A stretch of DNA of 64,000 nucleotides from Streptomyces hygroscopicus (GTDB taxonomy: Bacteria > Actinomycetota > Actinomycetes > Streptomycetales > Streptomycetaceae), in assembly GCA_002021875.1 (NCBI GenBank), contig CP018627.1, forward strand, positions 5,828,001-5,892,000, in the 5' to 3' direction. Below the pieces are notes generated by a model, which saw nothing but the letters and a program-made list of their open reading frames with translations, did not search any database and was not told where the DNA came from. Each line of letters starts with the position of its first letter. The stretch's first letter is position 1. Position numbers and translations under genes: made by a program. Shown here piece by piece: positions 7,245-16,785 of this stretch.

Positions 7245-10200
7245 CGCTGCTGCTCGCTCCCGTCGCGGCGGTCCTCGGGGTCGGCGCCGCCGTACGTCGT
7301 ATCGCCCTGCGGGGGGTAGCCGCCGTCGGGGTAGGGCTGCTGCTGGTCGTAGCCGTAAGGATCGGCGTACTGGCCGCCCGCGTACGGGTCCGCCGGGTAC
7401 TGGCCCTCCTGGTACTGGCCCTGGCCCTCCTGGTAGCCGGCCGGATAGCCGGTGTCCTGATAGCCGCCCTGGTAGTCACCGGCCGGGTACTGGCCGCCGG
7501 GGTACTGACCCGGGTAGCCCTCGCCCTGGTACTGCTCGCCTTGGTACTGCTCCCCCTGGTACTGACCGGCCGGGTACTGGCCGTATCCGGCGTCGGCGTA
7601 CGTCTGCGCGTCCCACTGCTGCCCGTACTGCTCCTGATGCGGCACGGCCTGCTGCTGATGCGGCACCGCCGCGTACGGATCACCGGCGGCCGTCTGGTCG
7701 CCGTACGGATCGTTCGCCACCGCCTGGTCACCGTAAGGGTCGTTCGCCGCGGCCTGGTCACCGTAAGGGTCGTTCGCCGCGGCCTGGTCGCCGTAAGGGT
7801 CACCCATGGCGGCCGGCTCGACGGGCGGCCGCATCGGCGGCTCGCCCGGCTGCGGGGGAATCTCGTCCGGCTGCGGGGGCATGGCGTCCGGCAGCGGGGG
7901 CATGGCGTCCGGCAGCGGGGGCATGGCGTCCGCGGCGGCCGGATCCGCCTCCGGCCGCCCCTGGGCGGCCTCGGCCCGCACGGCCTGCGCCTCCGCGGCG
8001 GCCCGCAGCCGCCGCGCCCGGCGTCCGTCGCCCGCCATGTCCTCGGCGGTGATGACGGCGGCCGCGGCCTCCGCGTCCGGCAGGTCGTCGTCGACGTTCC
8101 GACGGCGGCCCGGCAGGGCGAGCACCAGCAGCACGACCGCGAGCAGCCCCTGCGCCCACACCCACGCCGTGTGCGTGATGGGTGTGTCGTAGGTGAGGTC
8201 CAACCGGCCGCCGTTCGCCGGGAGTTCGAAGCCCTGCGCCCAGCCGTCGACCGTCGTCGCCTTCAGCGGCTTGCCGTCGAGCGTGGCCTGCCAGTCGGGC
8301 GCGGACCGGTCGGCGATCCGCAGCACCCGCCCGGCCGTGCCGTCGGGCACCGTGGTGTGCGCCTCGACGGGGCCGGACGCCACATGCACCGGCTTGGCCG
8401 CCGCGCCGCCCGCCGGACGGCCCGAGGACTCCGCCGGGACGATGGAGACCCGCGAGACGCGCTGGTCGACCCGCCACAGCACGCCGCCGTGCTCCCGGCT
8501 GAGCTGAGTGAGGCCCGGGGTCGCGTTCAGCACCCGCTCCATCTCGGACGGCGCGCCCTTCTGGACGTACACGTAGCGCACCGCGTAGCCGCCGAGCTGA
8601 CGGGTCTGGTCGGCGCCGGAGCCCGCGATCAGATTGGCCACGACACCGTCGAGCCGGGTGTCGGCGCCGCCGGCCGCCGCGAGTTCGCCCTCGCCCAGCC
8701 GGGCGCCGGAGCCGCGCACCAGGGCGTAGTCGGCGTGGGCGGCGCTGCTGCCGCCGCCGAGCACCAGGGTGCGGGCCTGGTCCTCGGTGGCGCTCTCGGC
8801 CGCCACGAACGCCGGAACCTGCGAGGGGTCGCGCCGCTCCACCGGGCCGTCCGCGCCGCTCACCATCCAGCTGACGGCGGCGTACAGCGGCGCGGCGACC
8901 GTGGCGACCGCGATCAGCAGCGCCACCGGCTGGCGCCAGCCGAAGCTCTGCGCCGCGACCCGCTCGCGTGCGTTCTCGGCGGCGACCACACCTGCGGTCA
9001 GCAGCGCCAGGCCGTAGACGAGGGTCGCGGGCCCGGCCCAGCCGGAGCCGCCCGTGAACGCCGCGAAGAGGAAGCCGGTGAGCGCCACGACCCACGCGGT
9101 GCGCACGACCGTCTGCCGCTCCCCGCGCATCAGCGCGGCGAGCGCGGCCAGGACGAAGCCGAGCAGCAGCAGCGTGCCGCCGCCCTTGGGACCGCCGGGG
9201 CTGAGCGCGAGCAGGTCCAGGGCGGACGCGGAACCGGCGCCGCGGTCCAGCCCGGCCTCCTCGAGGAAGCGGGCGGGGTCGGTAAGGAGGTCCAGCGACC
9301 AGGGGGCGAGCACGACGAGCGGGGTGACGACCACGGTCAGGAACCGCAGCCCGTACCCCATGAGCTGCTCGGTGCCGCTCTGCCGGTAGCGCAGTACGAG
9401 CACGCCGACGCCCAGGAGGACCGCCATCGGCCAGACGACCGGGGTGAAGGCCATGGTGAACGTCAGCAGCAGCGCGTACGCCCACGCCGCCCGCCAGCTC
9501 GGCAGCCGCGTCCCATCGCTCGTGAACCCGCTCGCCGCGGCAGCGGCCCGGGCCATCAGCGGCAGCAGTATGGCGAGCACGGCGGTGCCGAGCCGCCCGC
9601 CCGCGAGCGCCCCGGTCGCGGCCGGGAGGAAGGCGTACGCGACGCTCCCCCAGGCACGCAGCAGCCGGGACTCGACCAGGGGCCGGGAGGCGAAGTACGC
9701 GATGAACCCGGCCAGCGGCACCGAACAGACCAGCAGCAGGGTCAGCGTGAAGCCCGTGGAGCCCAGGAAGACCGTGCCCAGCGCGGCGAGGGCGGCCAGA
9801 TACGGCGGCGCGGACTGCGTCCCGCCGGTGCCGACCGGATGCCAGCCGTCCACATAGCTCGACCACAGCTCGGAGACATGAGCGGGCGCGGGCAGCAGGG
9901 CGCCGCCCGCGAGCGCGCCCGCACCGAGCAGATCCCGGCAGGCGACCAGCGAGACCACCAGCAGGACGAGGAAGAGCATCGGCCCGGGCTTGCGCGCGAT
10001 CCGCTTGAGCCGGGCGAACTGCTCGACCTCCAGGAAGTCGGCGTCATCGCCGCCGGGCCCGGACTCGACCGCGCCGTGCCGCCCGCCGGAGGACAGCTCG
10101 GGCTCGGAACGGCCGCCTATATTGCTGGCGACCTGCTCGACCGTCGCCCTTACGGTCGCGCCGGGCGGCGGGAACAGCGGCCGCAGCTCGCTCGGCTCCG

Positions 10201-11353
10201 CCGCGGGGCGGCCTCTGCGCTTGCGCGCGGCGAGGATCCGCCCCGGCCGCAACAGGATGCCGAAGAGACCGGCGACCTCGTCCAGGGCCTGCCCCGGCAC
10301 CTTGCCCACGAGATAGGCCAGGGTGCGCAGCAGCGTGCCGAACAGAAGCCGCAGCATCACATAGGGCAGCAGCGCGCCGCGGGTGTTGACCAGCAGGGTG
10401 TAGACGGCGCCGGCCTTGTCCACGCGATGGGGGTTCGCCACGGAGCGCCCCACGCAGTCGATGGGCCGCCGCTCGCGCGCGGACGCCTCCGCATGCCGCA
10501 GTACGGCGTCCGGAGCGATCAGCACCTGGTGCCCGGCCGCCTGGGCGCGCCAGCACAGGTCGACGTCGTCCCGCATCAGGGGCAGCCGGGTGTCGAAACC
10601 GCCCAGCTCCTCCCATACGTCGCGGCGCACCAGCATGCCCGCGCTGGACACCGACAGCACGGGGCGCACCTGGTCGTGCTGGCCCTGGTCCTGCTCGCGC
10701 CGCTCCAGACCGGTCCAGCGGCGGCCACTGCGGGCAATACTGACGCCGACTTCGAGCAGCTGCCGGCGGTCGTACCAGCCGCGCAGCTTGGGGCCGACGA
10801 TCGCGGGCTCGCGGTTGGCGGTGAGCTCGGCGTCGACGACCCGCAGCAGCTCGGCCAGCGCGTCGGGCTCGGGCGCGCAGTCGTCGTGCAGCAGCCACAG
10901 CCACTGGACGGGCTCGCCGTGCGGCAACTCCGGCAGGTCGTACGCGTCATCGCGCCAGGCCCGGTTGACGGGGTCCCAGCCGCTGGGGCGCTTGAGGTAC
11001 GTGAGCTCCTCGGGGCCGAGCTCCGGGGCCGTACGGACCGCCTCGGCGACGGCCGTGCCGAAGCCGCTGCGGCGCGCCATATGCAGCACCCGCTGCTCGC
11101 CGAGGGTCTCGGTGAGCAGCCGGGCGGAGTCGTCGGCGCTGCCGGTGTCGGCCGCGACGACGCTCTGGACGGGGCGCTCCTGGCCGAGCAGACCGGACAG
11201 CGCGTCGGGCAGCCAGCGGGCGCCGTCGTGGGCGACCAGGACGGCGGTGACGACATGACGCGGATAGGCCGGTGCCTGAACCGGTTCTTGAGCGGGCGCA
11301 AACGCGGCGTTGGCGGCCGGATATTGGGCCGCCTGGTGGCTGTGCACGGACAT
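7241..11353 (-). CDS. Large membrane glycosyltransferase family 2 protein with repeat-rich tail
   Basis: This 1,370-residue protein has an N-terminal GT2 domain (residues about 30-330) with VTAVLVAHDGARWLPDAL, the acidic LLHDDCAPEPDAL motif and RDDVDLCWRAQAAGH. About a dozen membrane segments follow (about 440-830) with an extracellular beta-rich region, then a last membrane helix (VWAQGLLAVVLLVLALPG). The final 250 residues are a hydrophilic tail rich in Pro, Gln, Tyr and Gly, built of repeats (PDAMPPLP, NDPYGDQAA, YQGEQ). It probably transfers sugar to a lipid carrier or wall polymer; donor and acceptor are unknown. It overlaps the DUF5719 gene by 4 nt. Confidence 0.85.
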   Translation of the reverse strand: MSVHSHQAAQYPAANAAFAPAQEPVQAPAYPRHVVTAVLVAHDGARWLPDALSGLLGQERPVQSVVAADTGSADDSARLLTETLGEQRVLHMARRSGFGTAVAEAVRTAPELGPEELTYLKRPSGWDPVNRAWRDDAYDLPELPHGEPVQWLWLLHDDCAPEPDALAELLRVVDAELTANREPAIVGPKLRGWYDRRQLLEVGVSIARSGRRWTGLERREQDQGQHDQVRPVLSVSSAGMLVRRDVWEELGGFDTRLPLMRDDVDLCWRAQAAGHQVLIAPDAVLRHAEASARERRPIDCVGRSVANPHRVDKAGAVYTLLVNTRGALLPYVMLRLLFGTLLRTLAYLVGKVPGQALDEVAGLFGILLRPGRILAARKRRGRPAAEPSELRPLFPPPGATVRATVEQVASNIGGRSEPELSSGGRHGAVESGPGGDDADFLEVEQFARLKRIARKPGPMLFLVLLVVSLVACRDLLGAGALAGGALLPAPAHVSELWSSYVDGWHPVGTGGTQSAPPYLAALAALGTVFLGSTGFTLTLLLVCSVPLAGFIAYFASRPLVESRLLRAWGSVAYAFLPAATGALAGGRLGTAVLAILLPLMARAAAAASGFTSDGTRLPSWRAAWAYALLLTFTMAFTPVVWPMAVLLGVGVLVLRYRQSGTEQLMGYGLRFLTVVVTPLVVLAPWSLDLLTDPARFLEEAGLDRGAGSASALDLLALSPGGPKGGGTLLLLGFVLAALAALMRGERQTVVRTAWVVALTGFLFAAFTGGSGWAGPATLVYGLALLTAGVVAAENARERVAAQSFGWRQPVALLIAVATVAAPLYAAVSWMVSGADGPVERRDPSQVPAFVAAESATEDQARTLVLGGGSSAAHADYALVRGSGARLGEGELAAAGGADTRLDGVVANLIAGSGADQTRQLGGYAVRYVYVQKGAPSEMERVLNATPGLTQLSREHGGVLWRVDQRVSRVSIVPAESSGRPAGGAAAKPVHVASGPVEAHTTVPDGTAGRVLRIADRSAPDWQATLDGKPLKATTVDGWAQGFELPANGGRLDLTYDTPITHTAWVWAQGLLAVVLLVLALPGRRRNVDDDLPDAEAAAAVITAEDMAGDGRRARRLRAAAEAQAVRAEAAQGRPEADPAAADAMPPLPDAMPPLPDAMPPQPDEIPPQPGEPPMRPPVEPAAMGDPYGDQAAANDPYGDQAAANDPYGDQAVANDPYGDQTAAGDPYAAVPHQQQAVPHQEQYGQQWDAQTYADAGYGQYPAGQYQGEQYQGEQYQGEGYPGQYPGGQYPAGDYQGGYQDTGYPAGYQEGQGQYQEGQYPADPYAGGQYADPYGYDQQQPYPDGGYPPQGDTTYGGADPEDRRDGSEQQR
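7681..7800. repeat. Four tandem 30-bp units in the glycosyltransferase tail
   Basis: Units begin at 7681, 7711, 7741 and 7771. The last two are almost identical, and together they encode the NDPYGDQAA decapeptide repeats. The in-frame period keeps copy-number changes from shifting the frame. Confidence 0.85.
7857..7931. repeat. 21-bp tandem repeat coding for a PDAMPPL heptapeptide
   Basis: Near-identical 21-bp units start at 7878, 7899 and 7920, with a diverged unit at 7857. They encode a proline-rich heptad in the glycosyltransferase tail. Confidence 0.8.
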
Positions 11354-11601
11354 CGAGGTACGGGCCCCGGTTCGCTGGACTGCGGTGGACGCGCGCGCCC
11401 CCTGGGGGCGTTGGAGCGTCTCGGACGGGGCCCCACACTAACGGCTGTGTATGCGACCGGTCCGCCTCCCGTCACCATGCGGGCAGGGGGCGGACCGGTC
11501 GCGGTGGCTCAGCCCGCCGCGAACTGTGCGGATATGTCAGCGCGGGTCATACGGTTCCGGCAGGTCTGACGGGCCCGACGAGTCGACGGGACCGACGGGT
11601 C

Positions 11602-11637
11602 CGGCGGGTCCGGCGGGTCCGGCGGGTCCGGCGTCGG
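11602..11637. repeat. 9-bp tandem repeat between whiB and the glycosyltransferase
   Basis: CGGCGGGTC is repeated about four times just past the whiB stop codon. The rest of the 287-nt gap (11354-11640) shows no gene. Confidence 0.7.
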
Positions 11638-11640
11638 GTG

Positions 11641-11904
11641 TCAGACGGCGGCCTTCTTCAGTCGGCGGCGCTCACGCTCGGACAGACCACCCCAGATGCC
11701 GAACCGCTCGTCGTTGGCGAGGGCGTACTCAAGGCACTCGGAACGGACCTCACAGGCGAGGCAGACCTTCTTCGCCTCACGGGTGGATCCGCCCTTTTCC
11801 GGGAAGAACGATTCGGGATCGGTCTGGGCGCACAGTGCGCGCTCCTGCCAACCGAGCTCCTCGTCCGCCTCTTCGACCAGCAGTTGCTGGAACAACTCGG
11901 TCAT
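11641..11904 (-). CDS. whiB: WhiB sporulation regulator, iron-sulfur protein
   Basis: This 87-residue Wbl protein has all four cluster cysteines (Cys25, Cys48, Cys51, Cys57), the GIWGG turn at 69-73 and a basic C-terminus (RRRLKKAAV). WhiB binds a 4Fe-4S cluster and, from work on the Streptomyces family, acts with WhiA to trigger sporulation septation. The sequence and its place next to the large glycosyltransferase match WhiB rather than other Wbl paralogues. ATG at 11904 has GAGGGG upstream. More than 700 nt separate it from the divergent dioxygenase gene, leaving room for complex regulation. Confidence 0.93.
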   Translation of the reverse strand: MTELFQQLLVEEADEELGWQERALCAQTDPESFFPEKGGSTREAKKVCLACEVRSECLEYALANDERFGIWGGLSERERRRLKKAAV

Positions 11905-11976
11905 GTGCGCCCCTCGTCTGTCTTTGCGTCCCCGTGCCTGATGCCGTCGATGAACCGGCAGAACGACACGAGTGAA

Positions 11977-12006
11977 ATTACAAGTGCGCCGATCCGGGCC
12001 AGTCAA
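11977..12006 (-). promoter_or_regulatory. Candidate whiB promoter
   Basis: On the minus strand TTGACT (12001-12006) and TGTAAT (11977-11982) are separated by 18 nt and lie about 75 nt upstream of the whiB start. This resembles a vegetative sigma promoter. No transcript data. Confidence 0.45.
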
Positions 12007-12616
12007 GCCGAGATCTGCTATTGGGCCTCTTATTCACTCTGCGGAACCAAGGCTGCGCGGAAAGTGTTCAAATCGGCCTAAACGCGACACCTTCCCCATC
12101 CGACGCCCGGGCCCCTCCTCTCACGCTCACTGAGGAGGACGCCATCGACGCCGGTCCCGTTGCATCGCGCGGGAGATGGTGCGGGGTGGCGCGGGGGTCG
12201 TGCAGGGATCGTGCAGGGGTCGTGCGGGGGTGGTGCGCGTCGATGCGCGTTGGTGCGCCCTCTCACCGGTACAACGCGCGCACAAACCTTTCTGCCTCCA
12301 TAGCGACCTGATGAGGTGAACCTTGAGCTGAAACGTGAGATCAAGTTGACAGCGGCGCGGCGATCCGGGTCTCCTTGGTCGCATGTCAGTGACCCACGCG
12401 CCCCTGCCGACCCGTGACCACGGGTTCCGCTGCGCTGTGCAGGCTCGCTGTCGCTGTTCGAGCTGTTGATGCCCCCCGAGCTCCAGCTTTCTCCGCGTTT
12501 CTCTCGCATCGCTTACGGCGTCTCGTCCTGAGACCGCGTTCGCACCGCACTTCGCGCCCTTACCGCGTCCCCTACGGCGCACCTCTCCGCGCCCTTCCCG
12601 CCGAGGAACCCCCGCC
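12007..12616. other. Long divergent intergenic region between whiB and the cupin gene
   Basis: 610 nt without a convincing gene on either strand. A TTGACA occurs at 12346-12351 on the plus strand but lacks a good partner -10 box. A GAGGAA ribosome site precedes the cupin ATG. Confidence 0.5.
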
Positions 12617-13150
12617 ATGAACAGCGACGTCCAGATCGCCGGTGACCCGCTCGCCATCCCGCATCTGCTGCCGCCCGTACCCGCGCACCCCTCCACCGTC
12701 TCCGCCTTCGCGGGCCTGGCCCGCACCATCGCGGCCGACCGCGACGGCTGGGCGTCCCTCGTCCAGTACGACGCCACCAGCCGCTGGTACCACCGGCTGC
12801 GCACCGGCCCCGGCTATGAGGTGTGGCTGCTCAGCTGGGTGCCCGGACAGGGCAGCGGAGCCCATGACCACGGCCGCTCCTCCGGGGTGCTGACCGTGCT
12901 CCAGGGCGAGCTCACCGAACGGGTGGGAACGCGCGGCGCGCGGCATGCGCTGCGCGCCGGCGCACAGCGCGTCTTCGCGCCCGGTTATGTGCACGACGTC
13001 GTCAACGACGCCCTCGAACCGGCCGTCAGTCTGCACATCTACTTCCCCGGGCTGACCGAGATGCCGCTGCACCCCACCCAGAGCGCCGAGTTGTCCGCCC
13101 CCGCGCGCCCTGTCGCTGCCCCCGGCACGCTGGGCGTCCCGGGTCGCTGA
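12617..13150 (+). CDS. Cysteine dioxygenase family cupin protein
   Basis: This 177-residue cupin matches bacterial type I cysteine dioxygenase, which oxidises L-cysteine to cysteine sulfinate with a mononuclear iron. Three candidate iron ligands are visible: His83 and His85 in AHDHGRSSGVLTVLQGEL, and His125 in PGYVHDVVN. Length is normal for bacterial members. No other sulfur gene is nearby, so the exact thiol substrate (cysteine or 3-mercaptopropionate) is uncertain. It precedes fbiA by 49 nt and could share its transcript. Confidence 0.85.
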   Translation: MNSDVQIAGDPLAIPHLLPPVPAHPSTVSAFAGLARTIAADRDGWASLVQYDATSRWYHRLRTGPGYEVWLLSWVPGQGSGAHDHGRSSGVLTVLQGELTERVGTRGARHALRAGAQRVFAPGYVHDVVNDALEPAVSLHIYFPGLTEMPLHPTQSAELSAPARPVAAPGTLGVPGR

Positions 13151-13199
13151 GCCGCCCCGAACGCCCGCGATGTCCGGGGCTGCTGCCAGACTGTCTCCC

Positions 13200-14171
13200 A
13201 TGCGCATTGTGGTTCTGGCAGGCGGTATCGGCGGCGCCCGTTTCCTTCGCGGTCTGATGTCGGCGGCTCCGGACGCCGACATCACCGTCATCGGGAACAC
13301 CGGCGACGACATCCACCTCTTCGGCCTCAAGGTCTGCCCCGACCTCGACACCGTGATGTACACCCTCGGCGGTGGCATCCACGAGGAGCAGGGGTGGGGC
13401 CGGGCCGACGAGACCTTCACCGTCAAGGAGGAGCTGGCGGCGTACGGGGTGGGGCCCGAGTGGTTCGGCCTCGGCGACCGCGACTTCGCCACGCACATAG
13501 TCCGTACGCAGATGATCGGCGCGGGCTATCCGCTGAGCGCCGTCACCGAGGCGCTGTGCGCCCGGTGGCAGCCGGGGGTGCGGCTGCTGCCCATGACGGA
13601 CGACCGCGTCGAGACCCATGTCCTGATCGACGACCCGGACGCCCCGGACGGCGAGAGCCGTAAGGCCGTCCACTTCCAGGAGTACTGGGTGCGGCTGCGC
13701 GCCTCCGTGCCCGCCCACGCCGTCGTCCCCGTCGGCGCCGACCAGGCCAAACCGGCGCCCGGCGTCCTGGAGGCCATCGCCGACGCCGACGTCGTCCTCT
13801 TCCCGCCGTCCAACCCGGTCGTCAGCGTCGGCACGATCCTCGCCGTGCCCGGCGTGCGCGAGGCCATCGCCGATGCCGGGATCCCGGTCGTGGGCCTGTC
13901 CCCCATCGTGGGCGACGCGCCCGTGCGCGGCATGGCCGACAAGGTGCTCGCCGCCGTCGGCGTCGAGTCCACCGCCGCCGCCGTCGCCAAGCACTACGGC
14001 TCCGGGCTGCTGGACGGCTGGCTCGTCGACACCGTGGACGCGGGCGCGGTCGACGAGGTCGAGGCCGCCGGGATCCGCTGCCGGGCGATCCCGCTGATGA
14101 TGACGGACCTTGAGGCCACGGCGGCGATGGCGGCCGAGGCGCTGGTACTGGCGGAAGAGGTGCGGGGATGA
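13200..14171 (+). CDS. fbiA: 2-phospho-L-lactate transferase / F420-0 synthase (CofD/FbiA)
   Basis: This 323-residue CofD-family enzyme joins a phosphoenolpyruvyl or phospholactyl group to Fo in coenzyme F420 synthesis. The N-terminal [19 protein letters not shown] loop, [19 protein letters not shown], and [14 protein letters not shown] with [19 protein letters not shown] are family signatures. The ATG at 13200 is preferred over a GTG 30 nt upstream because it begins directly at the conserved strand. Its stop overlaps the fbiB start by 4 nt, so the pair is translationally coupled. Confidence 0.93.
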   Translation: MRIVVLAGGIGGARFLRGLMSAAPDADITVIGNTGDDIHLFGLKVCPDLDTVMYTLGGGIHEEQGWGRADETFTVKEELAAYGVGPEWFGLGDRDFATHIVRTQMIGAGYPLSAVTEALCARWQPGVRLLPMTDDRVETHVLIDDPDAPDGESRKAVHFQEYWVRLRASVPAHAVVPVGADQAKPAPGVLEAIADADVVLFPPSNPVVSVGTILAVPGVREAIADAGIPVVGLSPIVGDAPVRGMADKVLAAVGVESTAAAVAKHYGSGLLDGWLVDTVDAGAVDEVEAAGIRCRAIPLMMTDLEATAAMAAEALVLAEEVRG

Positions 14172-15673
14172 GCGCGTTGCGGGACGGGGTGGCGGGCGTG
14201 CCGGGTGGCGCGTCGCAGGAGCTGCCGTCGTATCAGGTGTGGGCCCTCCCCGGTATGCCCGAGGTCCGGCCCGGTGACGACCTCGCCAAGCTCATCGCCG
14301 ACGCCGCGACCTCCGGCGGTCTGCCGGGGCTCGCGCACGGCGATGTGCTGTTGGTCACCTCCAAGATCGTCAGCAAGGCGGAGGGGCGTGTCGTCGAGGC
14401 GACCGACCGCGAGGCGGCCATAGACGCCGAGACGGTGCGGGTCGTGGCGCGACGCGGCCGCACCCGGATCGTCGAGACCCGTCACGGCCTGGTCATGGCC
14501 GCCGCCGGGGTCGACGCCTCCAACACCCCTTCCGGCACGGTCCTGTTGCTCCCCGAGGACCCCGACGCATCGGCGCGGGCGATCCGGGCCGGGCTGCGGG
14601 AAGTACTCGGCGTGGAGGTCGGCGTCATCGTCACCGACACCTTTGGCCGACCGTGGCGGACCGGGGTCACCGACGTCGCCATCGGGGCCGCCGGTGTGCG
14701 GGTCCTGGACGATCTGCGCGGCGGCGTCGACGCGTACGGAAACGCGCTGAGCGCGACCATCGTCGCCACCGCCGATGAGCTGGCCGCGGCGGGTGACCTG
14801 GTCAAGGGCAAGGCCGAGGGGTTGCCGGTGGCGGTGCTGCGGGGGCTTCCGCAGGTGGTCGCGTTCGAGGGGCTGGGCGACGGGCCCGACGGGGCGAGCG
14901 GGCTTGGCGGGTCTGACGGGGCAGCAGGCGGGCTTGGCGGGTCTGACGGGGCGGACGGGCTTGGCGGGCCTGACGGGGCGGACGGGCTTGGCGGCTCTGG
15001 TGAGCACGAGGTCGATGAAGGCGCGCGGGCGCTGGTGCGCGGTGCCGCGGACGACATGTTCCGGCTGGGCACCTCCGAGGCCGTACGGGAGGCCGTGACG
15101 CTGCGCCGTACGGTCCGGGAGTTCACCGACGAGCCGGTGGACGGCTCGGCGGTGCGGCGTGCGGTCGCCGCCGCCGTCACCGCACCGGCGCCGCACCATA
15201 CGACGCCGTGGCGCTTCGTCCTGCTGGAGTCGGAGGAGTCGCGGACGCGGCTGCTGGACGCGATGCGGGATGCCTGGATCGCCGACCTGCGGGAGGACGG
15301 CTTCTCCGAGGAGAGCATCGCCAAGCGGGTGCGGCGCGGCGATGTGCTGCGCAAGGCGCCGTACCTGGTGGTCCCCTGCCTGGTCGCGGACGGCGCCCAC
15401 ACCTACCCCGACCCGCGGCGGAACACGGCGGAGCGCGAGATGTTCGTGGTCGCGGCGGGCGCCGGGGTGCAGAACCTGCTGGTCGCGCTGGCGGGTGAGG
15501 GGCTGGGGTCGGCGTGGGTGTCGTCCACGATGTTCTGCCGCCCGGTGGTGCGTGAGGTACTGAGCCTGCCGGACGACTGGGACCCGATGGGCACGGTCGC
15601 GGTGGGCCAGGCGGCAGTTCCGCCGGTGGCACGGCCGGAGCGGGGGGTCGAGGGGTTCGTGGTGGTGCGGTAG
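14168..15673 (+). CDS. fbiB: Bifunctional F420:gamma-L-glutamyl ligase / FMN reductase (FbiB)
   Basis: This 501-residue fusion has an N-terminal CofE-type ligase (about residues 15-240; [35 protein letters not shown]) and a C-terminal nitroreductase-like domain (about 300-500; [34 protein letters not shown]). The first adds glutamates to F420-0; in mycobacterial FbiB the second reduces dehydro-F420. The linker (about 244-278) carries a Gly/Asp/Ser repeat (GLGGSDGAD) encoded by tandem DNA repeats, making this protein longer than I recall for the family. It overlaps fbiA by 4 nt. Confidence 0.93.
   Translation: MSALRDGVAGVPGGASQELPSYQVWALPGMPEVRPGDDLAKLIADAATSGGLPGLAHGDVLLVTSKIVSKAEGRVVEATDREAAIDAETVRVVARRGRTRIVETRHGLVMAAAGVDASNTPSGTVLLLPEDPDASARAIRAGLREVLGVEVGVIVTDTFGRPWRTGVTDVAIGAAGVRVLDDLRGGVDAYGNALSATIVATADELAAAGDLVKGKAEGLPVAVLRGLPQVVAFEGLGDGPDGASGLGGSDGAAGGLGGSDGADGLGGPDGADGLGGSGEHEVDEGARALVRGAADDMFRLGTSEAVREAVTLRRTVREFTDEPVDGSAVRRAVAAAVTAPAPHHTTPWRFVLLESEESRTRLLDAMRDAWIADLREDGFSEESIAKRVRRGDVLRKAPYLVVPCLVADGAHTYPDPRRNTAEREMFVVAAGAGVQNLLVALAGEGLGSAWVSSTMFCRPVVREVLSLPDDWDPMGTVAVGQAAVPPVARPERGVEGFVVVR
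14899..15000. repeat. 27/30-bp tandem repeat in the fbiB linker
   Basis: Units start at 14899 (30 bp), 14929, 14956 (27 bp each) and a partial unit at 14983. All lengths are multiples of three, so the frame is kept. Confidence 0.85.
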
Positions 15674-15992
15674 GACGTCGGGTCCGGGGGGCGGGGCCGG
15701 GGGTCGAGGTGGGGGTCTGGGCGGGGGGTCGGGCGGGGGGTCGGGCCTGGTGACCGGGGCCGAGGTTGTGCGAGCCGGTTGTGCGAGCCGGTTGTGCGGT
15801 GGGGTCGTGTGCGCGGGGGCAGGGGGGCGCGCGTTGTGCGGGGTGGGGGCACGGGTGCGGGAGCGTTTGCTGGGGTGCGCCGCGGGGTTGCCCTTGAGGC
15901 GGGGCGCCCTTGGATGCGCGGTGGGGTGTGTGGTGGGTGCGGGTCCGGCTTGCGGGTGCGGGTGCGTGGGTGGTGCGCGGTGGCGTGTGTGG
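15674..15992. repeat. G-rich intergenic region after fbiB with short repeats
   Basis: Runs of G with spacing suggestive of G-quadruplexes (about 15690-15745), then a 13-bp direct repeat (TTGTGCGAGCCGG) about 15765-15800. From about 15880 on, segments such as GTGCGGGTGCGTGGGTGGTG are also found reversed at 18200-18290. No gene is seen. Confidence 0.6.
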
Positions 15993-16151
15993 TGGGTGCC
16001 GGGTGCGGGGCCTCCGGGGCGGCGCCCTGGACCGTATATTTACGGCGCCATTGACCGGGGGCGTTGGGTGGGCCGGAGATTGGCGCCACAAATACACGTA
16101 AGCGTCCAGGACACCACCCCTGCGACCCCGCCCCCTCCCGCCTCGTCGGCG
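15993..16151 (+). repeat. 159-bp inverted repeat, copy A
   Basis: Identical to the reverse complement of 18033-18191 at 157 of 159 positions; the two mismatches fall in the central part. The copy itself contains an imperfect foldback (16021-16115) whose ends read GGCGCCCTGGAC and, reversed, GGTGTCCTGGAC, each followed by a GTATATTT or GTGTATTT and GGCGCC block. The layout resembles a small palindromic non-autonomous element, but no transposase is present. Confidence 0.85.
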
Positions 16152-16154
16152 TCC

Positions 16155-16745
16155 ATGCCTCGGTGGCACAGGGCGCCTGCCCGTCCCGCGTCCAGCCCCG
16201 AGGCCAGGTGCTGGGCGGGGGCGGCAGCGACCCCCCACCCCTCCCGCCGTCCCGCGGCCACCGCCGATGACACCGGGCGCCTGCCCGGCCCACGTCCAGC
16301 CCCAGGGCCGGGTGCTGGGCGGAGGTGGCAGCGACCCCCCACCCCTCCCGCCGTCCCCCGGCCACCGCCGATGACACCGGGCGCCCGCCCGGCCCACGTC
16401 CAGCCCCAGGGCCGGGTGCTGGGCGGGGGTGGGAACGACCCCCACTCCCTGCCGTCGTCTTGCGGCCACCCGCCGGTGGCACCGGGCGCCTGCCCGGCCC
16501 CGGCCAGTCCGGGGGTGGGAGCGCCCCGCCCCCTACCGCCGTCCCGCGACCATCTGCCAGTGGCGCGAGCCGCCTGTCCGGTTCCGGATCGCCCGAGGAC
16601 GAGTGCGGCCCTCGCTGGCGACCGTGCCGCGATGACACCGGCCCCGCCCTGGTGGCCCTCCAGGGGCCGAGTGTTGGGCGGGGATGGGCGCGGCCCTCGC
16701 CCTCCCAGCTCCTCGGCGAGCGGGCGCCAGTGGCACACCCCCGGG
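16155..16745 (+). repeat. Tandem array of about 104-bp units (minisatellite)
   Basis: Unit starts are seen at 16162, 16266, 16370 and 16475 with a 104-105 bp period; later units (about 16559, 16631, 16728) are shorter and diverged. Each unit carries a block like CACCGGGCGCCTGCCCGG and GGGCCGGGTGCTGGGCGG. A related array lies in reverse orientation at 17701-18032. Confidence 0.8.
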
Positions 16746-16785
16746 GCGGGGGAAGTGTGGATTGGGTGGGTCGTAGGGTGGCGGG

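Noticed and set aside
7681..7800. CRISPR-like 30-bp periodic repeat
   Set aside because: The units are contiguous without spacers and encode an in-frame peptide repeat.
7541..11569. 1,342-codon open frame antisense to the glycosyltransferase
   Set aside because: The translation is Arg/Gly/Gln-rich without motifs, while the minus strand has clear GT2 and membrane signals.
16021..16115. Treating the foldback as a transcription terminator of fbiB
   Set aside because: It is about 350 nt beyond the fbiB stop and is duplicated in inverted orientation elsewhere, so a simple terminator does not explain it; a role in termination is not excluded.
15177..16469. 430-codon open frame covering the repeat region
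   Set aside because: It runs antisense to fbiB and through tandem DNA repeats; the peptide is Pro/Arg/Thr low-complexity.
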